Shown: positions 30,557 to 42,514 of the stretch, one piece after another | Layout of the letters: the number at the start of each line of letters is the position of its first letter | Numbering within the stretch: the first letter of the stretch is position 1 | Assembly (NCBI GenBank): GCA_016110215.1 | Contig: JADWQD010000011.1 | Location: 186,001-250,000, forward strand | Reading direction: 5' to 3' | Source: Capronia americana | Taxonomy: Eukaryota > Ascomycota > Eurotiomycetes > Chaetothyriales > Herpotrichiellaceae | DNA length: 64,000 bases | Notes under the pieces: generated by a model | Told to the model about the DNA's origin: nothing | What the model saw: only the letters and a program-made list of their open reading frames with translations | Databases searched by the model: none | Program-made: the position numbers and the translations under genes

Positions 30557-31815
30557 ATGTCAAGTGTAAGGAAACGGCCGTGCGCTTTTTGTTCGCTTAG
30601 CGTTAATATCACAAGTAGCATGGTGTCCCTCGAACCGCAACGCGGGAGGAGCGAACGACGGAAGCACGGCAGAAGGAGCTGCAAGAAATCGCTCGGTATC
30701 AGCAGCTTGTGGAGGAAGTTAATTCCAAGGTTGTTATTGTCAGATAACACACGCTCGGGGAGAGGATGCTGACCATGATCTGGGTAAGGTTGCTTCAAAA
30801 GAGTACACGCCAGAATTGCTTCAGAAGACGGCGGAACTTTTGAAGAAGAACCCAGAGTACTACACCGTCTGGAATCACCGCCGGCGCATCTACGTGAACG
30901 AATTTGAAGACCTTGCGAGACAAGCATCGTCAAAGGAAATAGACGAAGACAACCGAATCAGCCAGGTACTCGACATCATCCAACTGGACCTGCAATTTCT
31001 CTTCCCTCTGCTGCTCAAATTCCCCAAGTGCTACTGGATATGGAACCACAGGCTATGGCTTCTCGAACAAGCTACACTCCTTGTGCCCGCGATCAAAGCC
31101 CGAAAGCTATGGGAAGAGGAGCTTGGGTTGGTGGGCAAAATGCTCAATCGAGACAGCCGCAACTTCCACGGTTGGGGTTACCGACGGACAGTGGTGCAGA
31201 ATCTGGAGAGTTCCGCGTTGCAGGGACAGAGCATGGCACGACCAGAATTTGACTACACCAAGAAAATGATTGGCACAAATCTCTCCAACTTCTCAGCCTG
31301 GCATAACCGGACGAAGCTCATCCTCAGAATCCTAGACGAGGAGGGTGCCAGTGATCAGGAGCGCCAAAATATGCTGAACGAAGGTGGGCCACTTCGCTCC
31401 TCGAGGCCACTCATACTTACTGACTGTTCTTTTAGAGCTCGAGTTGATTCACAAGGCTCTGTTCGACCCATACGACCAGTCACTATGGTTCTACCACCAG
31501 AATCTCATGTGCACGTTCGATCCGGATCAGGCGGCGAAGAGCATGGCACCGAATCTTTCAAAAGAGCAGCGGTTGGAGTATATCGCCGCGGAGCGGGAAT
31601 ACATTGAGGAAGTTTTGGAGGATGCGCAAGATTGCAAGTGGCCATACCAGGCATTGATTGAGTGCACGCTTTTAGAAGGCAAGTTGAAGTCAGGGCTAGG
31701 GGAGAACGACGGCATCAAGGTGAAAGAGTGGCTGCAGACGCTGAAGACTCTGGATCCTTTGAGGAAGGGCAGATGGAATGACATGGAACAGCAGCTTGCA
31801 ATCAAATTGGCATAA
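30557..31815 (+). CDS. BET4: Rab geranylgeranyltransferase alpha subunit (BET4)
   Basis: Alpha subunit of type II geranylgeranyltransferase, which with Bet2 and the Rab escort protein prenylates C-terminal cysteines of Rab GTPases. Four exons, 30557-30565, 30619-30729, 30789-31383 and 31436-31815, give 364 residues. The first exon is only nine bases (Met-Ser-Ser); after a 53-nt intron with a GTAAGG donor comes HGVPRTATREERTTEARQKE, the conserved start of Bet4 proteins. PFTA repeats are visible as EYYTVWNHRRRI, CYWIWNHRLWLL, NFHGWGYRRTVV, NFSAWHNRTKLI and QSLWFYHQNLM. Intron 2 (59 nt) lies in a repeated aaggttg, with a weak GTTGTT donor and AAG acceptor, so its edges could shift. Intron 3 (52 nt) joins LNE to ELELIHKALFDP. 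Length matches yeast Bet4 (327) plus typical fungal insertions. Confidence 0.93.
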
Positions 31816-32636
31816 TATTGGTCGAGGCGGAACGATGATGACAAGGCCTCACGGGCCTGCAATGTTGACTCTATCGAGGATGAAACAGGCCTTTGCTTAG
31901 CCCCTTGAAAGGAGGAGCTGCAGAGCTTCCCAACTTGGGCTGCAGGCCCCTTTCCGGCACAGCCAAACAATTCAACCGCACCCAAGGGGCCGGGAGGGGC
32001 TAGTCCGTAGAGTTGGGGCTCGTGCCTGTGGCTCTCGAGCTAAACACGCCTCCTTTGGAACCTGACATGGGCGAGGACAGGCTCAAGTAGAACTAAACAC
32101 GCGCACAATGCATGATCCTGTGACTCGGCGGAATTGAAATGTTGGGACCACGGCAGAAAGGACAGTTGTCGCGTCCCCGAGCTCGTGTGTCTTGAACTGA
32201 CCGCGTCATTCTTCACGGATTTCTGAAACCTGTCTCTCGAGCACGAGATCCCGAGCCAGATCTGGTGTCGATCATTCCTTCCGCTAACTGCAACTATTGA
32301 GATTTTTGGTGTCCGTCAACAAGTGACCACACTCCCACCGCACCTCAAGCCAGGAAACAGCGAGCGAGATTAAACAGCAGCCCTCACCTTCCTATCTATC
32401 ACCGAGTGACGAGGCCACGCCGTCTTGAAGTCGTCGGATCTGCTCCACCGTCTACGAAGCCGAGTCTGACTCTCGCGTTCCCTTTCCAACCGTCGCTCCT
32501 ACATACGATCCAACGAGTCATCTGACTATCCTCCGCGGGCAATAAGTCAAAAACAATACCTTTGGTGCAATAATAAGTCGGCACCGTTGGGTGGGCGAGT
32601 ACACGAGCATGCTTGGTCGCTGTTGAGGGCATCAAC
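31816..32636. other. intergenic region, GYP5 promoter side
   Basis: About 820 bases between BET4 and GYP5 on the same strand. No RNA or coding element is recognised; the right half is presumably the GYP5 promoter and 5' UTR. Confidence 0.5.
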
Positions 32637-35345
32637 ATGACAACGAACGCAGAGCACTCTGAAGTCGACGAGGTAAGCCAACACTGTCTCCCCCAGCTTC
32701 CATAACTTCCCGTCTCACATGCTGCTGCAGTTTGAGGACGCCAGCGAGGTCAAAAATGATTCGAAACGGGAGTCCTCCTCCTCGGATCAACCTCCGTCAA
32801 ACGCCAATGACGAGGAGCAAGCGAAGGCTCAGCAGCGAGAAAGCACAGGGAGCTCAGAATCCAAGATACCTGATATAACCACGACCCATTCGAGTTCCGA
32901 CGACGAAACCAAGAACGAATCGCAAACGCCTACATTAAAGCCCACCGAGTCCTTAAGCAGCACCTCCGGTGAACAGATTGAGAAATCCGATCCTCCCAAG
33001 CCCCCACCCCGGCCCTCAAGATTCCAAGGTTTCGCTTCCTCCCTGCCTTCAGTGCCTTGGGGAGCTCCTCCTCCGCCTCCCAGAAAGTCTTCCAATGATG
33101 CCCGGGCGTCCTCTCCTCAACCGCCTGTACCGCCACCGCCTCAGGCTACCTCAACTTGGGGTCGCAAAGCCACCACGCCTTTTGGCTGGCTCAGCCGTGC
33201 GACATCCGCTCCGAAAGAAGCTCGCTCCCCGCCCTTACCCTCTCGAGCACAGCTTGACACGCGGCGGAACACCGCAGCGTCCGCATCGACCCTCGGAAGC
33301 AATCCTGATCTGATGCTGAAAGCCTTGGAAGAGGCGCAAGATGGCCAGGGCGGCCCGAAACGGGCATCGCTGCGAGAGCAGTTCAAGATGCTCCGGATGC
33401 GGGAAGAAGCAGGGATAACAAGCACGGAAGGCACCGAATCAACAGAGGGTGGTGCAATAGCAGGGTTAATCGGTCGGTCTGCCAGCTTGGGCGTGGGAAT
33501 AGCGACACCGGGCACCGTCAACATGGATGAGAATGTCGTCTCTACTCCTATCATGTCCCCCACATCGCCCGTTGCTGAAACACTTCCTATAAACCCGAAT
33601 CTTCCCCCTGGCACTGTATCAGGCGTCGCTGCTTCAGCTGCGGACACAGCTATACCAATCGACTGGGACTTCTGGCAGAATGTTGTCAATGAAGGTCCAC
33701 AAGCCGTTGCCCGAACGAGTCCCGACGAGTTCACCCAAGCCATCAGTGGTGGAATCCCGCAGACCATCAGACCGGTCATATGGCAGGTCCTAGCAGGCAG
33801 CAAGAATGAGGATCTAGAAGCCGTCTACTGGGAGCTCAAGTCGCGAGAACCACCAAAGGAGGGCATGCCCAAGTCCCCGCTGCTCAATGGCAACGTCAAT
33901 GGCAGTGTCAAGGAGAAGGAATCCACTGCTTCGTCGAGATCGTCGATAAGATCCGATCATTCCACGCCACCGACAAGCTCCAATCTCGGAGTTGCCTCTC
34001 CGTCTCCTTCCCACGAAGCCACAGATCCCTTGGGCACCGCCCGCCTTCAGACCCAGTTGGCAGCAGAGAGAGCGAAGAAGGCCAAAGAGGACTCTGCCGC
34101 GCTCTCGAAGCTGGAGAAGGCCATCAAGCGAGACTTGGGCTCAAGGACAAGCTATTCGAAGTACGCCGTTGCAGCTGGCTTACAGGACCCTTTGTTCCAT
34201 GTGCTCCGCGCATATGCGCTCTTTGATGACGCTGTGGGATATCCTCAGGGGATGAACTTCATGGTCATGCCACTCTTGATCGCCATGCCACAAGAAGAAG
34301 CATTTTGCCTGCTTGTGCGATTGATGAACAAATACCAGGTCAGGGATCTATTCATCCAGGACATGCCAGGCTTGCACCTGCACCTCTATCAATTTGAGCG
34401 ATTACTGGAAGATCTGGAACCTGCTTTATACTGCCATCTGAAGCGCAGAGACGTCACCCCTAATCTCTACGCCACCCAATGGTTTCTGACCATGTTTGCA
34501 TATCGGTTCCCTCTTCAACTCGTTATGCGCGTGTACGACTTGGTTCTCTGCGAAGGTCTCGAGGGTGCCATTCTGAAATTTGGAATGGCAGTCATGCAGA
34601 AGAATGTTGCGACGCTGTTAGGCATGCAAGATATGCAAAGTCTCACCAATTTCCTCAAGGAGAAGATCTTTGACGCCTATATCGATGCCACACCATCATC
34701 CAAATCAATTCTAGAATCCGGCTTCTTCGGCAGCTCAGGCGGATCAGAAAACGAGGTCTATCGAGCAGATCTCCTCGTTCAAGATGCCTGTGCCGTCAAG
34801 CTTACTCCCGACATGTTGAATCGGTACCGCGAAGAATGGGAAACGAAGACCAAAGCCGAGAAGGCGCGTGATACGGAACTGGAGAATCTCAAGACTGACT
34901 GCGCCACGAAGGCCGCACAAATTCGGTCCCTGGAACAAAGGGCTGAAAAGTCCGACGCCGAACACATCGAAATCGCCAACGAGCTGGTACGGCTGAAAGT
35001 CGAGAATAACGAGCTCCATGATCAGAACGAAAGCCTGACGGGGCACGTTGCGGAATTGAAGAAGGTTGCGGAAAGCGAGGCAGCCAACGTCGAAGAAAGA
35101 TTAAAAGCCACGACCGAACAAGTCATGCAGCGCAATATTGAGGTGCAAAATGAGAATCGTCATATGGAGGAGCAGATGGCGGAGATGGAACGGGAGCTCG
35201 TAGAGATGAAGCTCAAGTATGCTGAGGTGAGTAATGCATGCACCGTTAATCCAACCTGGCCAGTATCCTAAATCTCTTCTAGCTCAACGCCGAACACGAA
35301 GCGCTCAAGCAGAAATGGAACGACCTGAAACGAGCTCTCGAATAG
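32637..35345 (+). CDS. GYP5: Rab GTPase-activating protein, GYP5-like TBC protein
   Basis: TBC-domain GAP acting on Rab GTPases of ER-Golgi and exocytic traffic (Ypt1/Sec4 in yeast). Exons 32637-32672, 32731-35226 and 35283-35345 give 864 residues. Exon 1 (MTTNAEHSEVDE) ends in a perfect GTAAGC donor; intron 2 (56 nt) joins YAE to LNAEHEALKQ. The N-terminal ~340 residues are Ser/Pro-rich, with polyproline stretches (PKPPPRPSR, PPVPPPPQ). The TBC domain spans about 350-640. It begins GGIPQTIRPVIWQVLAG and has the arginine-finger motif IKRDLGSRT and the glutamine-finger motif GYPQGMNF, so it should be catalytically active. A ~130-residue insert with Ser-rich sequence splits the first part of the domain, as in Gyp5. 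A coiled coil occupies about 705-864. It is convergent with FAT1. Confidence 0.93.
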
Positions 35346-36541
35346 ATTCCCTGATGTATTATCACGGCCGTAACTCGACACTCACCACCCTCCGCCACGA
35401 TCACTTCGACGATTCTGTGTTTATAGCCCAAGAGCCGATTCCGCCCTTCGATATTATCCTGTTCCAACAAGGCATCTTCCTGCCGTGACCAACGTTTGAT
35501 GATTGGATGCGATAACTGTCCTCGCCTCGCGTCACTTCTCGATACCCCAATCTACGAATGATGGACAAAATCATTGCTGTTGCTTAGCCGGACGTGCTGG
35601 AGATATGGCCGGAGACTAAACGGGCCGATGATCATACATATGTACGTGTATTTTTGGAGATACCTTGTCCGGCAAAGAGGCACATCCTGAGCTCGTTGTC
35701 AGGAGGCAACGGGAGGAACTTGCCAGTGAAGTTGTGCGCACTGGGTAGGAGACCTTGTCCGCCTACTTTGTGGGCCGCATTAGGCGTGCATGGGGTCCAT
35801 GGCCTGGAGATGAATGTCTCCGACCGGCGACAACGTACCAAAATGTTGTATTGTTATGGTATCGAGCAGGCATAGATGAAGACGTACATGTCAATGACAC
35901 ACGGGAGAATGACATTAGAATATCCAGGCAGTGCTGAACCGTAATTTGCCCAGAGTGTCCCATAAAAGGTTTCCGCCCACCTCCATAACACCGACAATAA
36001 ATGCGATAACCTGAGCAAGAACAAAAGCTTGATCAAATTCGAGATTTATCTAGCCCTTGACAAGACTTGACAAGGCTTACAACACTCACTCCCCAGTCTC
36101 CTGTCACTTCTACCGGTACAGAGTACCGCCGTGCGGAGTACCTCGTACTTATCGCTTTATTTCTTTAATTGTTTAAAGCAGACTTTGTAGTAGAGATCAA
36201 CGTGCTTACTAAACTACGCAAAAGATGAGATGGGATACCAAGTCTGAGTCGCCGGAGATTTGAAGGTTGGATAACAGGGTGGGAGGTATTCATTCCGTCG
36301 GGTCGAGTCGAGCAGAGCAGAGCAGAGCACTCACTGAGAGCTTTTCACAGTAACGTGATATACAGCAGTACAACAAGACACTACTACTGTATCTCTGGAG
36401 TTCTTGATCTTCGTCTGCGCTCTAGTATAGTATACTGTAGTGGGATTCTAGCTAGCGGTGGATTTCCCTTTGCGTGGACACCAACCATCCGCATGCGACA
36501 CGCTCGACATGCCGCCTCCTTGTCCTTCTGGATGTACAACC
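35346..36541. other. convergent intergenic region with inverted GTAC repeats and an AGCAG tract
   Basis: About 1.2 kb between the 3' ends of GYP5 and FAT1. It contains two perfect short inverted repeats (ggtac-aga-gtacc at 36115-36127 and agtac-ctc-gtact at 36137-36149) and a short simple tract of agcag units at about 36310-36329. No gene is supported. Confidence 0.55.
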
Positions 36542-38525
36542 TCACAACCTCACCTTCCCGGCCTTTAGATCTTCCCATTCCTTCCTGCCAAAGACCTCGT
36601 ATTTCGTCCCGTTCGGAGGTAACCAGTACATTCTGTCCGCTGGGGCCGACTTCTCGATCTTATCCAGGTCCACGCCCTCGCTGCGGAGACGTCCCTTCTG
36701 TAGCTTCATCGTGCCGGTGTATTCTAGTTGCGGGACGACGCGGAGAAAGATCGGGACGGCGTATCGGGGCAGCGTCGAGAGCAGGTATTCAGCCAGCTTG
36801 ACAAAGTCGAGCTGTTCCGGCGACGTGATGGGCGAGGCGGGGACAATGGCCGCACAGCCTGCGCGTCCGTCCGCGTGGGGGACCTGCACGCCGTAGACGT
36901 TGGCCTCGGCGATCTGGTCGAACCGGCCCAGCACGTCCGAGACTTCGTTGGTCGAGACGTTCTCGCTCCGCCAGCGGAACGTGTCGCCTAGCCGGTCGAC
37001 GAAGTAGACGCAGCCGTCGGCGTCCTGGCGCATCATGTCGCCTGAGCGGAACCACAGGTCGCCCTTTTGGAACAGGTCGCGGATGAACCGCTTCTGGCTG
37101 GCCGACTGGTTCTTGTAGTAGCCCGGGAACACGGCGGCCGCGGTGGCCGGGTCCATCTTGTGCACCACCTCGCCGGGCTCGCCTGCCTTGCATTCGATCG
37201 CGAATCCCTGGTCGTTGCGCAGGATCTCCTCCGTGTCGATGTCGATGCGGACTCTTTTTTCGTTGGCCCCGTTGGCCCAGTGCCAATACAGCCCGCGCAT
37301 GCCGAGTGCGTTCTTCCCGAACTCGCCCTTGTTGGCGTTGAAGGTCGCGCCCATGCCGTCGGTGGCTGCGTACAGTTCGTTGATCGTCTCGATGCCGAAG
37401 CGTTGCCGGAACGTTTCCCACACGTCCGGCCGCATGCCGTTGCCCCAGGCCATCTTGACGTTGTGCTGTTTGTCCAGGGGCGACGGCGGCGCGTTGATGA
37501 GGTACCGACAGAGCTCGCCGACGTATTGCAGGATATCGGCCTTGGAGGCCCTCACCTCGGGCCACAGGGTTTTGTGGGAGAATTTGCGCGACAGCACGAC
37601 CGCGGACCCGGCGAAGATTGAAGGCGTGACACATAACCCGTGTGCGGCACCGTGGTACAGAGGGAGACAGGTATACATCCGATTGCCCGGTTTGAGCTTC
37701 AGGTACTGGGAGACGCCACGAGCGGTGTTGAGTTCGCGCCCGCGAAGCATAATGACGCCTTTGGGCAGGCCCGTCGTTCCAGACGTATAGATCAGGCCGC
37801 CAAGTTCGGTGGGTGAGATGCCCTTGTGTATAGATTTGGGCACGGGACTTGTGTCGGTGAGTGAAGAGATGAAGGCTTCGTCGTAGTAGATGGTCGTAAC
37901 GCCAGTGGACTGGAGCTCATCCTCACACGGCTTGACGAGGTCTGTCGTCGCGCGGTCGGCGATCAAGTAGCGCGCATCGCTGAGCTTGACCGAGTGGGTA
38001 AGAGGCCCGGCGGTGAGGTTGCAGTTGATAAAAGCAGGGCAAGCGCGGATGGCTTCCAAGCCGAACCACAGGAGGAGGTATTCAGGACTGTTTCCACCGT
38101 CGACGGCCACGATCTCTTGCTCCTTGACGCCCAGATCTTTCCGGAGCCAGTTGGCGACCTTGTGTATGTCGGTGAAGAACTGCTTGTACGTCCACGATCG
38201 GTTCTCGAACATCAGGAACAACTGGTCGGCGTTCTTGCCCGTGGCGTGGTCCTCGAAGATATGGTACATGAGCATGCGGTTCCGGTTGTACCTGTCCATG
38301 GTGAAAGCCAGGGCGGCCTTCTGGTTCGCGCCCAGAGAGCCCGCGCTGAGATCATGGCGGATGAGGAATTTGGCATCGAGGTAGGCCGCGGCTGCGATCC
38401 CGCCTGCGACGGCTACTGCTACGGTGGGAACTAGAGATGGGATGGGTGGCAGTGAGTATCAAGTAATTTAAGAGCTCATGACGGCGGACGCAGAGGGGAG
38501 ACGGAGATTGGGACTTACGAGCCAT
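36542..38525 (-). CDS. FAT1: very-long-chain fatty acyl-CoA synthetase / fatty acid transporter (FAT1)
   Basis: ATP-dependent activation of long and very long fatty acids to CoA thioesters, coupled to uptake; in yeast at plasma membrane, lipid droplets and peroxisomes. Two exons, 38525-38519 and 38430-36542, give 631 residues. The first exon is seven bases (Met-Ala plus one base); the 88-nt intron with GTAAGT donor and CTCTAG acceptor restores MALPTVAVAVAGGIAAAAYL, a membrane-spanning N terminus, followed by DAKFLIRHDL. The AMP-binding motif YTSGTTGLPKGVI is at about 215, and the FATP/VLACS motif appears as YFVDRLGDTFRWRSENVSTNEV. Downstream TLPRYAVPIFLRVVPQLEYTGTMKLQK is the conserved C-terminal block. 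The last residues are VRL, close to but not a canonical PTS1. The codon third positions are strongly G/C, which makes long antisense frames in this region that are not genes. Confidence 0.95.
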
Positions 38526-39479
38526 TCTGGGGTCGATGCAGCGCACTCTTCCCGTATGGTGAAGCAACCAAGACGTAGAGCCATGATATATTATTTCTGG
38601 TCAGCCGCAGGGCCAGGGTGAGTGAGATCGAGTCGGTACCTTGACGTCCAGCTATCCGCGTCGGGACCGAGGTCGATCGGTCGGTTGCTGTCGAAGGTTC
38701 TTACTCCGCATTTTGTCGGCCTGAGAGCAGGGCCGGTACTGGTGTCGATGATGCTCCGGGGAATGGCTGCATGGGGCGTCGACGAATAGAAAGAGAGCGC
38801 GGGGGAGCAGGACACGTAGGGCGACACGTATCTCGTACTACCGGAGTTACTACTAAGTATGCCAGGAGGAACGAGTCGGCGTGGGGTTGTCAGCGGAACA
38901 CAGCCGACGACTTCCTAATCACATATTACAGGAGCTACAGTGCAAGCGTGAGAGTGTGAGATTCATTTCATTGCGAGTCTGGTTTATCCATATACCATCG
39001 TCGGTATGGTGTCTCGGAGATGCATATCCTGCGTTCCAAGGGCATCGGAGACCCTTATTTTTTTTGCTTGGTAGCTGAGAAGCCATCCTGCGTCCAGCTC
39101 TCGTCCAAATGGCCGCTCGTTGAGACTCGCTTGTCCTGTGGCCCGGTTGTATCGTCTATCCAAAGGGTATCGTGGTCGTCATGTCGTTTCATCGTGAATA
39201 TCGTATCCTGCTCGATGTTGTCGTGGAAGGAATGGCAAAAGAAAGCCAGGTCCAACAAGCACTGTCCCTCGGGTCCAAGGTCGTCGAGGCTGACAAGTGC
39301 TTGTTCTGCCGTTCAACTTGGATCATGTCCACAAGAGAAGGAAAAGCCTTCGCAAACTGTGCCCCCCAAAAAAGAAAACCCGCATCCTTCGGGTATATTC
39401 CAACAGTAAACACCTCGAAGTCTCGGCCTGCCCCATCCTCGTCCAACTCCTCTCCGTTGCTCTCCCGGTCCCCAGCTTC
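38526..39479. other. intergenic region, FAT1 promoter side
   Basis: Holds the FAT1 5' flank and the 3' flank of the unknown minus-strand gene. No coding frame or RNA is supported. A tactaccggagttactactaag stretch near 38837 is an imperfect inverted structure of unknown meaning. Confidence 0.45.
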
Positions 39480-40493
39480 CTAGTACCACACCTGTTGCTG
39501 TTCCCACGTGGTGGAAAGCATACTCTCTTCGTTCCAGGTGGCTTCGCCGACGTCTGGTGTTCCGAACATGCCGTCTTCGTCATAGATAACCATGGTTTGT
39601 GCGTGACGCGCCAGCTGTTCTTCGCGCCATTCTGGGACGACACATGGCTTCCACTCGCCGATTTCCTTCATCATTTCGGTGCCAAGATAAAAAGCACCAT
39701 CGGCTTCGAACCCCAGGTCGCTGTTCATCGTGAGGTTGCCGTGGTATAACTCGGCTGGAGAGGGTCCACTCGAGAACACGGGTCCGGTTTCGTCAAAGAC
39801 ATGCGGCTTCTGAAATGGCTGTTCTTGGAAGGGCGCAGATGGAGTGGTAGAAACACGCGGAGGGGGCAGGTATCGGCCACACTTGGTTCTTGCCTGAGAG
39901 CACTCTCGGCTGTCACCATTCCACTGGAGTTCTGCTTTGGAGGGCCAGTTTGCAGGTGTTCGGTGGCATTCAGCTGACCAGATCGTCTGGAGACAAAGCA
40001 CAGGACTGAACCCGTCGTCAAACACCTTTGCTCCCTCGCCAAATACCGACTTGATTTTCCGCTGGTGCTTGGGGACTTTCTGTTGTGCTTCGATCTGAGC
40101 CTTCAGCAACTCGCAATTCTTCTTGGTCTCGGCCTCGGCGATCGTGAGCATGTCTTTCTTGTGGGTTATCCATTCAGCCACGTTCTGAGGAAAGATTTCG
40201 GATGGTCCTCGACCAGGCTTGGCGTTGGGCTTGAACTGCTCGGGGGCGAAATGCCGGACCCGTTGTCGGAATCGGTCATACTCCTCACTATCTTTGACGG
40301 CTTGGCTCTTCCACGTACGGGTCGACGTATAGGACGGCCCGTTGACCGGCGCGAGAATGAGAGCGCGTTCTTGATTGGTGTCCAAGTAGGCCTGAGTTAC
40401 GACCTCTTTGCTCTCCTCGCCGGTAAGGTCGCTGACGGTAAGGAGTGACGATTGATCGACCGACAGGCGATCGGATCTTCTTCGGGCGGCCAT
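39480..40493 (-). CDS. conserved-looking fungal hypothetical protein, 337 residues
   Basis: A single-exon frame starting MAARRRSDRLSVDQSS. The middle (about residues 70-150) is charged and helical, with PEQFKPNAKPGRGPSEIFPQ and AEAETKKNCELLKAQIEA. The C-terminal half is richer in aromatic residues and acidic (YDEDGMFGTPDVGEATWNE). There is no signal peptide, transmembrane helix or known catalytic motif. Codon use is like neighbouring genes and the frame is not interrupted, which supports a real gene. The Trp/Glu-rich end and the basic start suggest a nuclear or cytosolic protein, but I do not recognise the family. Confidence 0.65.
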   Translation of the reverse strand: MAARRRSDRLSVDQSSLLTVSDLTGEESKEVVTQAYLDTNQERALILAPVNGPSYTSTRTWKSQAVKDSEEYDRFRQRVRHFAPEQFKPNAKPGRGPSEIFPQNVAEWITHKKDMLTIAEAETKKNCELLKAQIEAQQKVPKHQRKIKSVFGEGAKVFDDGFSPVLCLQTIWSAECHRTPANWPSKAELQWNGDSRECSQARTKCGRYLPPPRVSTTPSAPFQEQPFQKPHVFDETGPVFSSGPSPAELYHGNLTMNSDLGFEADGAFYLGTEMMKEIGEWKPCVVPEWREEQLARHAQTMVIYDEDGMFGTPDVGEATWNEESMLSTTWEQQQVWY

Positions 40494-42514
40494 CTCTCTG
40501 GTAAGGTGGGGTTTGATGTAGTCGCTGGAGAGGCTTTATTGGTTAGAGAAGGTTGTATGGGCTCAATGTAGGAGGAACAATGAATAGGACAATGCATGAA
40601 TGGGGGTAAGGAAACAGATACTGTTTGTTGTCACTTCCTCACCGTCAGATGCGAAACCGGAGGTTATTGAAGATTCGGGTCGAGACCACGCAGTTGATAT
40701 GGTTGGCCGGGAAGCAGGAGGTCGAAAGTGAATGTCGAGACAGCTTCATTGCCTGTGACCTCGTTACCACCAGGGGAACAACGGGGACCTTGCCTTTCCT
40801 CCGTGCTCGAGTCGCTGGTATATTCACGACTGAGTCTTGGCAATCAGGTCTCAGAGGAATTCTTTCCGTGCTGTTGAAGCATGGCACATGAATTGTAAAG
40901 ATCGAGAGCGAGTCTCAGGGAGGCGCGCAGTTTGGATATCGAGTCTTGAGACCCGAATTTGGAATATTGAGCCTCGCAAGGCTGCCTCAGCCTTGTCGCG
41001 CTTTCTTTGTCGGTCGCCCAACATGTATGTTGACGAGGCTGGGGCTTATTTGGGAGCCAACATTACCTTTTGGATGTGTGTCCTTTCGTGCACTAATTTG
41101 CACAGCACAGATCGATGATGCTGTCCACATCCGCAATGATCAGTATTGATCCCACCGACCACGTTCTTTCACTGCTATATGTCAGGGTCACCTAGGGCCT
41201 GTTGAAATTGTCCCGTTGATTGAGTTTTGCAAGGTGGGTTTTGGCGAACCATGATGGTGTTTGACAGAGGTTGTCGGGGAAAATCTGCCCTTATATACGT
41301 CCCCAGACTGGCCGTGGCATGAGTGACGACGGTGATGTCCCTGTTATTGAATGTCAGCCAGCTAGCCTGCACTCTCTCACTTACAGCGGGCCAAAGAGTC
41401 ACTCGGCACCCGCTTAAAACAGAGCAGATCCAAAGGCCGCGATCGAAGTGGGTGACGGGGCCACATCCACAAGGTTAAGTTCTGTCCCTAGTCACCCACC
41501 TCTTTCACTCCAACCGCTGCAAGCTACTCGGCGGCTGTCTGCAGACAGAAGTGACTCTTCGGGCTCGGTTTCGTCGTTTGCAGTGAAACATTGTTTCATG
41601 CTCGGATCGTCGACTCGCGCTGGTTGTACCGGTGGGGTGAGGGGTATGTTCACGTATACTTCAGCCGTCCTTCAACCATGTTGAAAGCGTGGGTGGCTAG
41701 ATCGCGATGGGTTTGCAAGTCGCCTTGATCATCACATCATGCAGCTGTTTTCACCTTGTCCTTGTTGGAAGTCACACGACCTGATCACCATCGGTCAGCT
41801 GCTCATCACACTGACCGTATGTTGTCAGGATCAGATTTGGGCAGAGTCTAGGCCTGAGGCCAGCTGTTGCACATCGTGGCGACCCATCACCACCAATGTG
41901 ATGTCGGTGCATGTCTGGCGGTATGTTTCAAAGCTTGTCTGAGTAGCAGCGACCGACTCTTGAGAAGCATACGTGAAGGTCAGTTATCGAAGGCCAGACC
42001 GCACAGAGAGGCTCACAGGCGGTACTGGCATCAAGAAAGTGTAGACTTGAGGAATGATTTCAAGGCAAGAAAATCTCTCAACGTCGGATAAGTCAAAATT
42101 GAGAGAGGAGATGAAAGAACGCAGATGGAGGTCTTGTTCATTGTCCGCTCAGGTTTGGACACTGATCTGCGTGCCGACTTCCTCTCTTGCCGCCATGATG
42201 TCGTCCACGTCGTCTTGATGAAGCCACGCACGACACGGACAATCACCCTATTCTATTGGGACACCAAGTGTGAACGCGACGCAGCCTTCAGAGAGAGGAC
42301 GTCGAGCAAGCACGAACAAAACGTCGTCATGTTTCCTTTGTTAATAAGGTAGTCAACGCGGAACACGTGGAATCGAAATGCCCAGCCCCAGCTTACCGAG
42401 CATTTTACGGTGGCGCATATTGACCTCCTACGACGCGTCTTTTCTCTCTATATCGCGTGTCGGGAGCGTGTTCTATCAACCCAACCTGAGAATCTGACCA
42501 GGAATCGGTCCAAT
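40494..42514. other. 2.0 kb intergenic region, no gene recognised
   Basis: Between the start of the hypothetical minus-strand gene and CTF8. Open frames here are short and have no motif. No tRNA, repeat or transposon remnant is evident. Part of it must be the divergent promoter pair. Confidence 0.45.

Noticed and set aside
36789..37634. 281-codon antisense frame and several + strand frames over FAT1
   Set aside because: FAT1 has strong G/C third positions, which opens long frames on the other strand. Their products are Arg-rich with no domain.
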